A stretch of 64,000 bases of DNA from Rhinolophus ferrumequinum (Eukaryota; Chordata; Mammalia; Chiroptera; Rhinolophidae): the NCBI RefSeq assembly GCF_004115265.2, contig NC_046304.1:14810292-14874291 (forward strand), in the 5' to 3' direction. The first letter of the stretch is position 1, and each line of letters opens with the position of its first letter. Below the pieces are notes generated by a model. It saw only the letters and a list, made by a program, of their open reading frames with translations. It did not search any database and had not been told where the DNA came from. Below are positions 9,301 to 21,410 of the stretch, piece after piece. The position numbers and the translations under genes were made by a program.

Positions 9301-12300
9301 GTGAGTACGCTCGCGCGGGCTCCTCCTCGTCTTGGCTTGCTCCCACTTTGCAGAGCGGTAAACTGACACCCCAAACAGGTTGACAAAGCGTCGAACCGGG
9401 GTCTTCTGCAGACCCCGCGGGCAGGGCTCCAGTCCGCGGTACTACCGCGGTCTCCCCAGCCATGCAACAGAAGGCTGGGACCAAGAGCCTCCTGAGACCC
9501 TGGACCGAGGCCAGACTCCGTGCACTGCCGCGTTGGACTCTTTTCAGCCAGTCGGGGCGGGGAACACCGAGGAGAAAGGCGCGGTTGTAGGAGTCTGGGA
9601 AAACGCCCAGGGCTTTCCTGGGCCTGTGATCCCAGCTGGGCAGCCGCGGGGGGCGGGCGCCGGCCAGGACATCCGTGAGTTGTGGCCTCTGGAATGAGGA
9701 AGTGCTTCCTCTACTCCAGTCCGTGCCGCCGCCCTGGGGGAGATTTGAGGAGGGAGATTTGAGGAGGTGGCCGTCGCCAGAGTCGCAGCCCCTTACCCCT
9801 CCCCCGTCCAGCCTTTCTTCCTCGGACTCACTCCTCGCCCGGTCCAGAGTGAAGAAGGCTCACAAAGGTGGCTCAGTCTTGCTCGGAACTTTCCCTGTAT
9901 CCCTAGCCCTTGGGATAAAGTCCAGGTCCCCTGCCTGGCATTTGGGGCCTGAGGTGACCCTTTGGGACCCCTGCCCTCCCCGCCCCGCCCTTGGCTTGTC
10001 TTGGGTGTCAGGTGCTATTAGAAGAATCAAAGGGACAAGAGGAAGCTGGGACAGGAGACCCAGACGCCAGTGCCACAGCTGAATGGGGCCTGGAGGCCAG
10101 GTCCGCTGTTGGAGGTGGGGAAAGTGAATCCCAGAGAGATCTGGTCTTGGCCAGCCATGTAAAGAAGCCCTCAGGAAGAACCCAGATCTCTAAGAAATGC
10201 CTGCTGGGCAGGCAGTGGATCAGGTGGAAGTCCCAGCGGAGGAGTCATGGGACTGGCCGCGTTATCTCGGATGGGTGTGCTGGGAGCTCAAGCAGTCAGC
10301 TGGTGGGGTGTGACGCCAGTGATAAGGCTGGCATGTGAGGGTGAGCTTAGCATCCTAGGTCAGGCCTGGGCTAGGCGGAAACATTGCTGGACTTGCTGAC
10401 AGGTCCTAAGTGTCCCCCTGGCTGCACCAGCCTCACATTTCCACAGCCCTAACTGCCCCAGAGAGAAGGGGCCAGGTTTGCTCCTTAGCTGGATAAAAAG
10501 GGGTACAGGTGAGGAGCCAGACAGGGGGCAGTAACCTGCCTGACCTCACCCAACAAGTCAGTGACAGGTGAGTGTCTCCCAGCCCAAGGGCCCAAACTCT
10601 TTCTGACCTTAAAGGTGGGTATGTGTTGGAAGAGGTGGAGCAGGCCTGGAGGAGCTCAATGTTTGGGCTTGAAGACCTAGGTCCAGTGGGCCTCGGGCCA
10701 TGCGTCCTGCCCCCCCCCCCCCCCCCCCGCTTGTGTTATGGCTGGTCCCTGGGCCTTCCTCTAAGCTGTAGGACCATGACCTCCCAACACATGCCTGAAC
10801 ATGGGCGGTGGGTCTGGCCTCTCCCTCGTGTCTTGGACTGGGGAGGAGGTGGGGAAGCCTTATTCCCTGGCCCCCGCCCTCTCCCATGTAGTTAACACCT
10901 TGAGAATGTTTTACTATTTTGGCCTCTCTGAACTCTGGCTCCATGGGCCCGTCTGCCTTCTGGATACCTGCCTGGATGGCTCCTGGCACTCAAACTCAAC
11001 ATGGCCTTCTCCTCCAGGGTCTCCATTGGAGAGATGGTTGTGTTCAGCCAGGCCAGGTGGCCAAATGCGGCCATTGACTCCTCTGCCATGAGCAGTCCCC
11101 AAGTCTGTTGATTTCACTTTTCAAATAGCTCATGTCCTCATCTCTGCATCCCATCTCTGAGAGAGGTCTTCTCCCCTACTGACTGCCTGAGTGGTCATTC
11201 TGACATCAAGCCTGACCATGACCAGCCCTGCTCCCCAACTCCTGAGAGCTCCAGTGGGTCCAGAGTCAAGGTCCGGTGTCCAAAAACCTGGTCACCTCCT
11301 CAAGGCCTGGTGTGAATGATCCCTTCTTTGCGAAGCCCCTCAGGTCCAGATCAAGTCACTTTTTGCTTTTTTTCTTCTCGTTAAAACGCTCAACTTTTGG
11401 GGTGGGTGATCTGGTCTGGTTCCCAGTATCTGGTGACTGGAACATGCCTGCTGAGGGTTTTGAAAGGAACCTGGCACAGTTGGGGACCAGAGTCCCAGAG
11501 CATGGTGGGAGAACCCTGGGACTCTTCTGCCTCCTACACTGCACACGAGCAGGACCTGGGGCTTAGGGAGAAGCCCCCTCCCTGGGGGCCAGTCTCCTGG
11601 GCTTGTATTTCATGGCCTGCCTGATCTGGCCCCAGCCTCATACTTTCAGCCTAATCTCACCTCCCAGTTACGGTCCTACGCTGTATACTCGGGTCTCACG
11701 GACAAACACCAACACCAGTAAGCCTCTGCTCCTGTTCCCTTGATGAGGACAGCCCTTCATCTCCTTCCTCTGTGTTTGATCTTCTCCGCTTTTCCTGAGC
11801 GTCTCCTGTCTTGCCCTTGAACTGCCTCCGCAAGATGCCTACATTTTTTCCGCCCCTAGGGCCTGACACCTCCTGCTTTGTGTGTTCCCTCTCCTGGGAT
11901 AGAGACCCCCCATCCGTAGCAGCCACAGCAGCCTGGCTCTTGGGCTAGGAGGGGCTTAGAGCACATATTGCCTAAGGCTGGTGCCTGACACAGAGAAGGG
12001 GGGAGAGGCTGTGTGGGTGGGGTGATGTGGCCGAGTTCCGAGTCTCAACTCCCCAGCTTCCAGGCTGGTGACCAGCTGGATTTCTTCAGAGGGCCCTGAG
12101 CCCGACCCTCTTGGCACGGCTGAGCTGTCCCAGCAGCCTGAGACTGCTGTTGAAGACAAAGACCAGATTTGTTCTCCACACACCCACCCACCCCCAACTT
12201 ATTTTTTTCTTTGTCAGCAAAGAGTGGAAATTCACAAGCTGCGTCAAGGTGAGAACTTAATCCTGGGTTTCAGCATTGGAGGTGGAATTGATCAGGATCC

Positions 12301-13230
12301 CTCCCAGAATCCTTTCTCGGAAGATAAGACGGACAAGGTGAGGGGGGCTAGGGTCCTGGGGCCTCTCCATGGGGCACAGAGGCCTGAGATGGTGGGTCTC
12401 TGCTTCCTGGGCCTTTGTGGAAGGAGCAGACCTCACCTCTTTCAAGCAGTCCTCTCGAAGAAGGTCCACGGAATGATCTGGTGGGAATCAGTAGGGGTGG
12501 GGGTGAGGCTGGGCGTCCCAGCTCTAGAAAGGCCTGGTCAGAAAGAGCCCAGGGGCAGCAGGGACGGAGCACCTGGTGGGCTGTCTCCGTGGTGGTCTCG
12601 GCACACCCTGTGCTGGGGGACTGCTATGCCGGGCTTCGCTCTGTGGATAAGGGGCCAAGCCAGTGAACCCAGGGCTTGAGCTGGGCTGTCTCTTTCCAGG
12701 GCATTTACGTCACACGGGTATCTGAAGGAGGCCCTGCTGAAATTGCTGGGCTGCAGATTGGAGACAAAATCATGCAGGTAACAGAGGTCCCAAAAGAGGA
12801 AAACAAGGCTTGGGTCGGAGGGTCTGAAGCACTCGGGCGGAGGAGGGGCTGCCCTTACCTCCCAGGGCACCTGGGAAACTCACCAAAGCCATTTTGGAGC
12901 TCACGCTGGTGTTGCCCCCAGAAGAAGCTGGCTGTCTGCTGTGTGTGCATCAAATGTGGTGCTTGGGGTCCCCCAGCCCAGGGATGTCAGCTTGGGGGCC
13001 TGCTTGGGTGACCCAGGACCCCCAAAGCCCATCCTGCTTCCAGATCACAGAGGGCGGGGAGCTGAGGTGGCCGTATTCTCTCCCTGGGCCAGGTGAATGG
13101 CTGGGACATGACCATGGTCACACACGACCAGGCCCGGAAACGTCTGACCAAGCGTTCGGAGGAGGTGGTGCGCCTGCTGGTGACGCGGCAGTCGCTGCAG
13201 AAGGCCGTGCAGCAGTCCATGCTGTCCTAG
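9262..13230 (+). CDS. TAX1BP3: Tax1-binding protein 3 (TIP-1), whole gene
   Basis: TAX1BP3/TIP-1 is a small cytoplasmic protein made almost entirely of one class I PDZ domain. It binds C-terminal S/T-x-V/L/I motifs, for example on beta-catenin, rhotekin and Kir2.3, and because it has no other domain it acts as a competitor of scaffolds. Four coding exons (9262-9300, 12218-12337, 12700-12777, 13093-13230) join in frame to 124 codons, the human length. The carboxylate-binding loop ILGF is at residues 28-31, followed by a glycine stretch (IGGGID), and the class I specificity histidine is H90 in the MVTHDQAR helix. All introns have GT-AG ends. In human, readthrough from P2RX5 is known; here P2RX5 would lie upstream on the same strand. 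Confidence 0.97.
10711..10728. repeat. Poly(C) tract
   Basis: An uninterrupted run of about 18 to 19 cytosines in TAX1BP3 intron 1. Length is likely to vary between individuals and assemblies. Confidence 0.9.
11130..11700 (+). repeat. Diverged L2-like relics (uncertain)
   Basis: Segments such as 'gagagctccagtgggtccag' with 'ctcaaggcctggtgtgaatg', and later 'gcctgcctgatctggcccca', resemble the conserved part of L2 3' ends. The copy is heavily diverged and its limits are unclear. Confidence 0.35.
12218..12337 (+). CDS. TAX1BP3: TAX1BP3 coding exon 2
   Basis: The acceptor is ttctttgtcag and the donor is GACAAG|GTGAGG. It encodes residues 14-53, including the first PDZ strands and the ILGF carboxylate-binding loop. 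Confidence 0.95.
12700..12777 (+). CDS. TAX1BP3: TAX1BP3 coding exon 3
   Basis: The acceptor is gtctctttccag and the donor is ATGCAG|GTAACA. It encodes residues 54-79 (GIYVTRVSEGG through IGDKIMQ), the central PDZ strands. Confidence 0.95.
13093..13230 (+). CDS. TAX1BP3: TAX1BP3 coding exon 4
   Basis: The acceptor is ccctgggccag. It encodes residues 80-124 (VNGWDMTMVTHDQ through KAVQQSMLS) and a TAG stop at 13228-13230. It contains the second PDZ helix with H90, which selects class I ligands. Confidence 0.95.
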   Translation: MNGWDMTMVTHDQARKRLTKRSEEVVRLLVTRQSLQKAVQQSMLS

Positions 13231-14055
13231 CAGCCCGCCGGGTCCTGCCGTGTGCCTGCCCACCTCTGTACAGTGACACTACTTCTGCGCTGTCTGCCCC
13301 TCGTCCTGGCTGAGTGCTGGGCCCTGCTCAGAAGGGCAAGAGCTGGTCCCAGACGCCTGACTGGCCTTCTTCTCCTCTCCCACCGGTGGCCCGAGTCTCT
13401 GGGACCAGCTCTCCCTTGGACACTGAGGACTGGAAACAGCAGCCTGGAGCCCAGTCGTCAGTCTGTAGTGACCACAGGCTCGGCGCCCAGGCGAGCGGTG
13501 GGCCCCCTTCCTGAGAGCCACCACAAAGCTGGAAAATGCCAGGTGGGGCCAGCCTTTCCCACACTCTGCCCTGACTGAGGGCTCGGCCCTGCCCTTGTCT
13601 CAGCTCCGAAGTGCCTGTGTCCATGCTTTTCTGTGTTGCCCAGTGGGGACTTGACATGCTGCCAGAGGCACTACGAAGGTTCGCCAGGATGGAAGCCAGG
13701 CAGGCTCACAGCTCACCCATTGCACCCCTACTCCCCCGAGGGGTGCTGGCCTCCCCAGGGTTCACCTGCTTACAGGATTCAGACAGAGGTTCAAGGCTGA
13801 CATTTAGGGCAGTTCTCAGGATTGCCATTTTCCTCTATGCCTGTGGGTTTAACTTTTGTATTTTTTTAATCACAACTTTGATACAAAGCGTTTTTATCTT
13901 ACTATTTGGAGATGCCAATTCTACTTTTGAATTTAGCTTACTAACTGACATCTGGGAACAACTCTTAGCAACTTTGGTCACTGAAGAAATGGGGCAGTAT
14001 CAAGCTGCCCCACACCCGACATCTTGTGCCCAATAAACAGTGCAGAAATTCACAG
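13231..14055 (+). other. TAX1BP3: TAX1BP3 3' UTR
   Basis: Sequence from the stop codon to an AATAAA at 14032-14037, with an A/C cleavage context and a GT-rich stretch just after (gggggtctttgttgag). About 820 bases, a usual length for this mRNA. Confidence 0.75.
14032..14037 (+). terminator. TAX1BP3: TAX1BP3 polyadenylation signal
   Basis: A canonical AATAAA followed within 40 bases by a GT-rich element. Confidence 0.8.
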
Positions 14056-15224
14056 GGGGTCTTTGTTGAGGCCTGGGGTGGGGGTATTTGGGGGTGACTT
14101 TGGTTGTAAGGCTGCTGACCTGGCCCCAGATGCGCTGGGATGAAGCCCCACTACCCCCAAGCCCACCTGACACTGCTTGGCCAGGCCGCGTCTATGGGAT
14201 GTGTGGGAGCACCTTCACTGGAAGCACTACAGGGAGCCCCCAACTTCCCGTGCGAACCTGGTCTCAGCTCCCACCCAGGATGGGCCGCAGGGACACCAAG
14301 GGGCTCATGGGAAAAACACCCGCCCTCTCAGACTCTTAAGAGCACTCAGAACATCAGCCAGGGCTACAACCCCAAATGTTTCCAGGGCCTGCCATCTGGA
14401 AAGATGGGGTGAGCTGGAGAGCTCTGGGGCCTCTGCATTGGCTGCATTGGCTGTATTACCAGCTCTGGGAATTGTTGCCACTCGTGGACCCACTGCCAAA
14501 TCAGATTTTTTTAAATTGGGGAACAGTGTGTTTCTCCAGGGCGATCAGCTCCAAGTCGTCCTTCAATCTAGTGGAGGGCACAGCTCAGCTCCAAGTCCAG
14601 TCACTGTTTTCAATCTTTAGTTGCAGGGGGCGCAGCCCACCATCCCATGTGGGAATTGAACCGGCAACCTTGTTGTTGAGAGCTTGTGCTCTAACCAACT
14701 GAGCCATCCGGCCATCCCCAAATCAGATTTTTGAAATCTCCCATTTTTAAAGAGTGGCAGTTGGTAAATACACTGATGGCCCACATAAAACGTGTGTGTG
14801 TGTTGGTTAGGCTGCAGTCTCTGCTTTGGGAAAACAAGGTCCTAAATTCTTTGATATTTTGTTACAACTGGATAGAGGAAGAATCTGGAAAAATCAGACA
14901 TCCCCCCATTCCCAGTGGTGGCGTGCCCGTAAAGAACTCATCCAACCTGTTCACAATCACAGCTTGAGCAGCGTGCCCTTGGGAATGCAGAGACGTGGTA
15001 TGTGTGGGACCTACCTGGCCCTCAGCAGGCAGGCGTCTCGCATTCTCCAAGAGGGTTCCCCTGATGAAATGCCGGGCTGGCACGCAGGCACCTTGGGATT
15101 GGTGAACTTCACAACCCCTCGCGTTTCCTTACACGAAGTGAGTAAGGCCGTCTCCCTAAGCCCTATATGGACTTGGTTCTGAAGCCAACACACCTGCCTC
15201 CTGCATCTGGCAAATGCTCAGTTT
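14056..15224. other. Gap between convergent TAX1BP3 and CTNS
   Basis: Between the two 3' ends lies one clear SINE (14511-14717). The rest is unique sequence with no gene. Confidence 0.6.
14511..14717 (-). mobile_element. tRNA-derived SINE, short form
   Basis: This minus-strand SINE has its poly(A) side at the left (tttttttaaattggggaac) and the tRNA-like head at the right (antisense 'ggaattgaaccggcaacct' B box, 'ccaactgagccatccggcc' A-box side). A perfect 15-base target duplication (ccaaatcagattttt) flanks it at 14496-14510 and 14718-14732, so insertion was recent. Confidence 0.88.
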
Positions 15225-15243
15225 GCAAAAGGCAACAATCAGG

Positions 15244-15249
15244 TTTTAA
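15244..15249 (-). terminator. CTNS: Candidate CTNS polyadenylation signal
   Basis: The minus strand reads ATTAAA, the second most common poly(A) signal, at the distance expected for the CTNS 3' end. Confidence 0.5.
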
Positions 15250-15584
15250 TTCAGAATACAGGCCCCTCACATCGATCTTGTAGTAAAAAGTCGGAGTGGA
15301 TTGATAAACTCAAGGCATGTACAAGGCACGTTCTGGGACCCTCCCTGCCACAGCAAGGGCAACTGCTTGGGTTGGGAGGGAAGGAGGTTTGGGATCAGGG
15401 TTGGGCCCACGAGGATTGTGTGAGGTGGTCTCAAGTCCTTATCTGTTCAGGAGCCTTTGGGGCTCCTGAACAGCCACAAAATTGGTGGGTCTCAGGTAGG
15501 GGGTGGGGAAGTGAAGGAAGGGGGGGCCTGCCCTCCCCTCCATGGGAGCTACTCACCATTTGGCAGGTCTAAGAGGCCTCTAAG

Positions 15585-15612
15585 GCGTGTGTGTGTGTGT
15601 GTGTGTGTGTGT
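15585..15612. repeat. (GT)n microsatellite
   Basis: About 14 GT units inside the CTNS 3' UTR region. Confidence 0.92.
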
Positions 15613-16502
15613 CTCCTGCACACCAGATGCGGGGTAAGGAACAGTGGGAGGGGCTCACATGGGGCCCCTGACTCTGGGAAAGTGGAGGCAGGCAGAAGGC
15701 AGAGGAAAGTAAGCCACTCCCAAAACTTCCCTCCAGGAAATCCAAAAGGGGTTAGTGTGATAAAAATCCCGAGAAGGTTGAGCATGACACCAGTTCAGGA
15801 CCAATCTGTTGGCATCTCAAGGCCCAGAAATACTGCTTTACGAGGCCCTGGCCTGAGCCACCTGTAAGTGCAGGCGTGCGAGCTGAGTGTCAAGAAGATG
15901 AATGTTCAGAGCATGTGGCCTTCAGAGAAGGGACCCCAAGGCCCAACCCCAAAGTCCTAGCCGCTCTGCCACCAGCAATAGCACCTCGAAGTCCACTGGC
16001 TGCTTGGTCTCTGGGAACACAGCAGTGGCAGCAAAGCACCCTCAGCTCTCCCAGCTGCGAGGTCAGTCCTTCAAGCTGCTCCCAGAAACACTGGTTGCTT
16101 GGGGCAGGGCCTTCGGCTCCCAGCTCAGCGCCCAATCCTGCTTGGGATGGCTGTCAGAACCTGTATGTGCTGCCTGAAGCCTTAAAGAAAATAGAGACGG
16201 CAGCATCAAGTTGTAGGAGGCCAGATTTCTGGCCAGTAAGGCCGGGGAGGGGCTAAGTCTTCGGGGGAGGCTGCGAGGGGCCGCCAGCATCTGGCTTTTA
16301 ATCTCGGAGCAGAGGGAGGTTTCTCCCTGGCCCTGGAGAGTCCTGGATGAAGGCAGGCTGGTTAGGATTTAAGGCGTTTGGCCCTGAGGAAGAGAGTGCT
16401 TCTCCACTGTCGGCACACGGAGCCAGCCCTGCACGCCAGACCACTTCTCCAGCCTTCCTGGGGGGCACAGGGCCCAGGCCGTTTCCACTGGGGCCCTGGG
16501 TG

Positions 16503-16636
16503 CTAGTTCACCTGTTCATACCCTGGTTTCTTTCTGTATAAGCAGAAGTGCTGGATGAAGAAGACAATATCGAAGAAGATGGAGAAGATGCCGAGTCCAA
16601 ACTTGGTAGGGTCTCCAAAGATCAGTGTCCACTGGT
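16503..16636 (-). CDS. CTNS: CTNS last coding exon (exon 12)
   Basis: Encodes residues 324-367 ([15 protein letters not shown] ... KKPGYEQVN) and TAG at 16505-16503. The acceptor is ctgttcacag. The first codon, D324, is split with exon 11. It includes the seventh helix and the lysosomal sorting tail. Confidence 0.96.
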
Positions 16637-19600
16637 CTGTGAACAGCCAGAGGGGACAGAAGCCGGTTTTAGCATGGCAGCTCCTGAAGCAGCTGGAGCA
16701 CGTGGGGCTTCATGGTGGGTGTGTGTGTGGGGAGGTCCTCACCTGCCCAGAGAGTCACAAACCCTCCAGCTGCAAATGCCCCTAGGTGATCTAGGGGCTG
16801 GGGTTGCTTGGATGCCCAAGCTGCAGGGCTGGGGGTTGGGGGGCAGCCAGCCCCCAGCTTGTGCCTGCAGCCCACCGCTGGTTGACTCACCGTTGTTGTA
16901 GGACTGGAGGAACATCTGGAGGAGGCTGAAGCAGCCCCCAGTGAAGTCCAGAAGCACATTACCAATGCTCCAGCCCTCAGTGCTTTTGTAGTGAAAGTTC
17001 ATGTAGGCCTGGCAGACAGACAGACAGAGATGAAGGGGCGTGAGGAGGCTGGGTGGCTGCCTCATGCACCTTGTGACTGCAGCTCTAAACAAGAGCAGCT
17101 CTAATTCCTCCCACTCGTGTGCTCTGGCCTCTGCTCCAAGGAACACAGTGACCTTTGGGCTCTGACAGCCCCGGTGGAGTCTGGATGGGTCCTGTAGTCT
17201 CATCGGCATGCACAGCAAACAGCCGCCTCCTCCTCCCATTCCTGCACCCCCGGCTCCAGTGGAGGGAGGCTGAAATGCTGCTTCTCCATCTTCCTCATCC
17301 CTCCCTGTTCTGGGACAAAGCCCTGTCCTGGTTTTCCAGCAACTCTGATTTTTCTCCTCACCCCCAATGAAGATTCTCCCCAAACTCAGCCTGGACTTCA
17401 TGTTGTGCCTGTGAACTTGGGCTGGGGGCCCCGATTGTCTGGTTTGGAATCCCAGCTCAATATTGCAGCTTCGTTAGCTTGGGAGAGTTACTTGAGTTCT
17501 CCTAGCCTTGGTTTCCCCATCTGTAGCACGGACTTACCTCCCATTTCAGCCCTGGCTGGGTTCCGAGGCCTCTGTCTCAGACTCCCCAGGTCTAGTGGGC
17601 GAGTCCACTCGGACACCGCCCCCTCTTTCTCCTGCCAGTGTCCCACCTCCTTCTTCCAACACCAGCACCCTCTGGGTTGCTCTGAGTGGTGTGACCACTC
17701 TCCCTACCACCCGGGAGGGAGGGCCTGGCCTTGGTGGTGGTCTTCTCCTACTCAGCCACCAGCCAGTCCCTTTTCGTCCTCTCCCACCCTCTCCATACTT
17801 GCTGCCACCTCACGTCTTGGACAGTTCCAAATGTCTCCAACTGGGGCTCCTGCCTCCCAGGTTTCCTAGCCCTTAGGCTTTCACACTCAGGGACTGAGAT
17901 ACAACTTCCCTCAAGACCTTCCCCTCCTCTGGAGCCTTCACCCCAAGCCCCCTGGGACCTGGCCCCTCCTTTCTAGCTTCACTGCCTCCCATGCTTTCTG
18001 CCTGTGCTTTTGGGTAGGCTGCCCCGAGCCTGCCTTGAATGCCCCCTCCTCGTGTCCACAGAATTAAGTCTTGCTCCATCCTTAAGGGTCTGGCTCTGTT
18101 TCCATGTCCTTCCAGGAGCCCGGCCTTGACTCTGGCCAAAACGCTCTCCTTCCTGAGCTCCTGGAACACAAGGTTCCCTGTGCTGGGGAAGTTGGAAAGG
18201 AGCCTTCTCCGTTGTGAATGGGTGAGTCAAAGGAGGCCCAGGACTCCTAAGTGGAGTCTGCAGTGGCATTTGTTTCATATGTGACCCTGTCCCGGGCCAT
18301 TCCAGCTATGGGGGAAGACGTGTTTGACTCGAAGTCCCTGGATCTGAATAGGACTGAGGACTCGAGGGAGGGGGCTAAGGGCCCACAAGGAGGACCCATC
18401 TCTGGATGGGAGGTGGAGGTCAGTGGTGGGCTCTCTTCTCCCCCTAATCTTTCCCAAGTATCCCACTGCTGCTCGTCAGGGACACCAGCTGTGGTAATGG
18501 GGGGCAGCACTGACGTCATTAGGAAAGCTGGGGTAGACAGCTGGGAGGGACCTGCACAACCCCTGACTCAGAGCGGAGCATGAGCTCAGAGAAGTCTCCA
18601 CTGACTGCCTCGTGAGATTCCCAGCTCCAGGGAGGAGCAGGTGGCGGTAACAGACAGCTTTGTGTCCTGGCCCGCTCCTGCGGGGTTCACGGCTTCCACT
18701 GCGGCTTTCCATCCCCGTCTCCTCACCCTAGTCAGAAGCTGCCCCACAGGAGCAGGGCCTGGGGTCTGTATCACCCCCCTCACTCTAACAGCCATGTGAA
18801 AAGGAAGGCCCTGGAGGTACCTGTGGAAAGTACTTGACCAGTGTCACCGCGAGCTTGATGTAGGAGAAGCAGAAGAGAAACTGCAGCCATGTGATTGCCC
18901 CGACTGCGGCTATAACCATGACGATCAGCGCGAAGATCCAGGAGAGCGCCAGGAAGCCGATGGCAGGCCAGGACACACGCTGGCTGCCTCGCTGAGGGTG
19001 ACGTGGGGAGGGGGCAGGGAGGGCAGGTAAGTGGGGGGAAGTGGGGGCACAGAGAGCCCGACACCAACATGGCCTCGTCACTATCAGGCTCTGTCGGTCC
19101 TTCTTGGACTTTCCAGAACCATTTGCTTCTTGTTTCCACAGTGCAGAACCAGGTGCCTCTCAGAGCCCACGGAGCAAAGGGTGTTGGGGACGGAACCCCC
19201 AACACGCTGGAGGCCTGGCACCTCATCCCCGCTCAGGCTTGTTCCACGATCCAGAGGGAGCCTGATCATCTCTGAAATCTGTCCCCGACCCCTACCGTTC
19301 CCCAAAGTAGGCCTCTTTCATCCAAGCTTCATTCACAGCAAAGAGTAAGAAAACCTAGAAGGTTTGTGAAGGTGGGGCCCAAGCATCTCCCAGCTGGCAC
19401 TGTGTGTGCAAAAGGAACTCCCTGAGAAGTGGTGCACCCATAGGGAAGTGGAAGAAAATGTGCACGTCAGCCACCCCCAGAAACACAGCCTAACGATACC
19501 CTTCCCAGCCCCAAATGACCCTTTGGTAACATGGCTGAGTCCAGGCTCCTCAGCCTGGCATTCCAGACCCCTCAGGACCCTCATGAGCTTGCTCGCTGCA

Positions 19601-21376
19601 CTGGCACCCTGAACCCAAGCTACCCCCATGTGAAGTCTCTTGGCCTTCAGTTGTCTCCGTGCTGGGCGGTGGCCCTCCTGGGCTCCCCCCACCCCGCCTT
19701 AGCCAGGGAACTCCACTCATCCCATGAAACACGCTAAGCACCATTTCCTTGATGCCCTCCTCCCCCTCCCTGGCTGGGTCAGGCCTCCTGTGCTTCCTGT
19801 GCTCTCCCCTCCCCCTCCGCTCCCAGCCTGCTGGGTCATCCCGCTTCTCTGTGGCCCTCACCCCAGACAGAGGGGGGCCCAAGGGCTTGGGCTCATAGGG
19901 CGGTCCCTGTGCCCAGCGCGGGGCCTGGCCTATTATCTTGGCCCCAGTAAGCAGGTGCCGAGTGAACAAACACGTGTGTGTCTTCTGTAAAACGGTAGGT
20001 ATGGATGGTGGGTGGTGGTGGTGGGTGTTGGCCTGGCAGCCCACGGGGGGTGCAGGGCAGGTGCCAAGTTCACCTCTCACCTCATACAGGAAGCACTGCA
20101 CCAGGATGACCAGGGTGAGGACGACCGCGTGCAGGCTGAAGAAGACATCATTACTCTCCACAGGGTTCACTCCATTGGGGTATTTGAGGAAAAACTGCTC
20201 CTGTTGGGGGGGTGGTGGAGAGAAGCTGAGGGGTGAGGGGTGGCCAGGCCACTGCACAGCTTGGGCTGGGCTGCGGTGGGCGGGCAGTGTCATACCTCAA
20301 TGTGGGGCACCCAGAAGAGGCCGATGTTAAACACGCTGTAGGCTACGAAGCCTGTCAGGTTCAGGGTGACAAAGTCAAAGCTCAGACCAACAACACTGTG
20401 GGGCGGGGAGGTGGAGACACAAAGCAGGGCAGGGGGTGAGAGGCGCCAGAGCTCCCAGCACACGGGAAGGAAGGCCTGGCTCCCCCAAGCAGAGCATTGT
20501 CCTCAGGTCCCTCTCCATGCCACAATCGATGCCACCCCAGCCCACCCTCTTGGGAACCAGTTTCCTCTGTGCCCCAAGTCCTGGCCCCAGAGAGGAGGCT
20601 GGAGGCCTCTTGCAGAAAGGAGGCATCTCGCTCCCAGGCTCCCAGCTCTGCAGCCCTCTAAGAGGCCCACATGGCTCGGGTGACGGCAGGGGAGCTTGCA
20701 TCCTTGCTGCAGGAAGAGGCAACCCCAGGCCCACTTTGTATGTATGTAGCTATGCATTTGACGTATAATTGACATATGATATCCTTGTCATTTCAGGCAT
20801 ACATCACAAAATGATCCCGATAAGTCTAGTTACCACCTGTCACCACACAAAGTTATTACACTGTTATTGACTATGTTTCCTATGTCGTACATCACACCCC
20901 TGTAACTTATTTTACAACTAGAAGTTTGTATTTCTTAACCCTCTTCACCTACTTCACCCACCCAACCCCTCCCCTCTCTGGTAACCACCAGTTGGTTTAC
21001 TGTATCTATGAGTCTGCTTCTGTTTTGTTCCTGTTTTTAGATTTCACACTGTAAGTGAAATCATACAGTCTTTTTTCTTTTTTTTAAATTGGGGAATATT
21101 GGGGTACAGTGTGCTTCTCCAGGGCCCATCAGCTCTAAGTCCAGTTGCCATTTTCAATGTTTAGTTGCAGGGGGGTCAGCCCACCATTCCATGCGGGAAT
21201 TGAACTGGTAACCTTGTTGTTGAGAGCTCGTGCTCTAACCACCTGAGCCGTCGGCCGCCCCTACAGTATTTCTTTTTATTGTCTGACTTATTTCACTTAG
21301 CATAATATCCTCTAGATCCATCCATGTTGTTGCAAATGGCTAGATTTCGTTCTTTTTTATGGCTGAGTAATAGTCT

Positions 21377-21410
<34 letters not shown>

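Larger units (their letters stand above)
9301..12217 (+). other. TAX1BP3: TAX1BP3 intron 1
   Basis: This 2.9 kb intron is GC-rich at its 5' end, continuing the CpG island to about 9.9 kb. It contains a homopolymer C run (about 10711-10728) and diverged L2-like sequence around 11.1-11.7 kb. No other gene was seen. Confidence 0.7.
15225..16502 (-). other. CTNS: CTNS 3' UTR
   Basis: The stretch runs from the CTNS stop codon to just past an ATTAAA on the minus strand (15244-15249), about 1.26 kb, close to the human CTNS 3' UTR length. It contains a (GT)n run at about 15585-15612. The exact cleavage site is not known. Confidence 0.6.

Noticed and set aside
16739-17401. Open frame of 220 codons on the minus strand
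   Set aside because: It is CTNS exon 11 (16891-17008) read through into both neighbouring introns.
19550-20293. Open frame of 247 codons on the minus strand
   Set aside because: It is CTNS exon 9 (20081-20200) read through into flanking introns.
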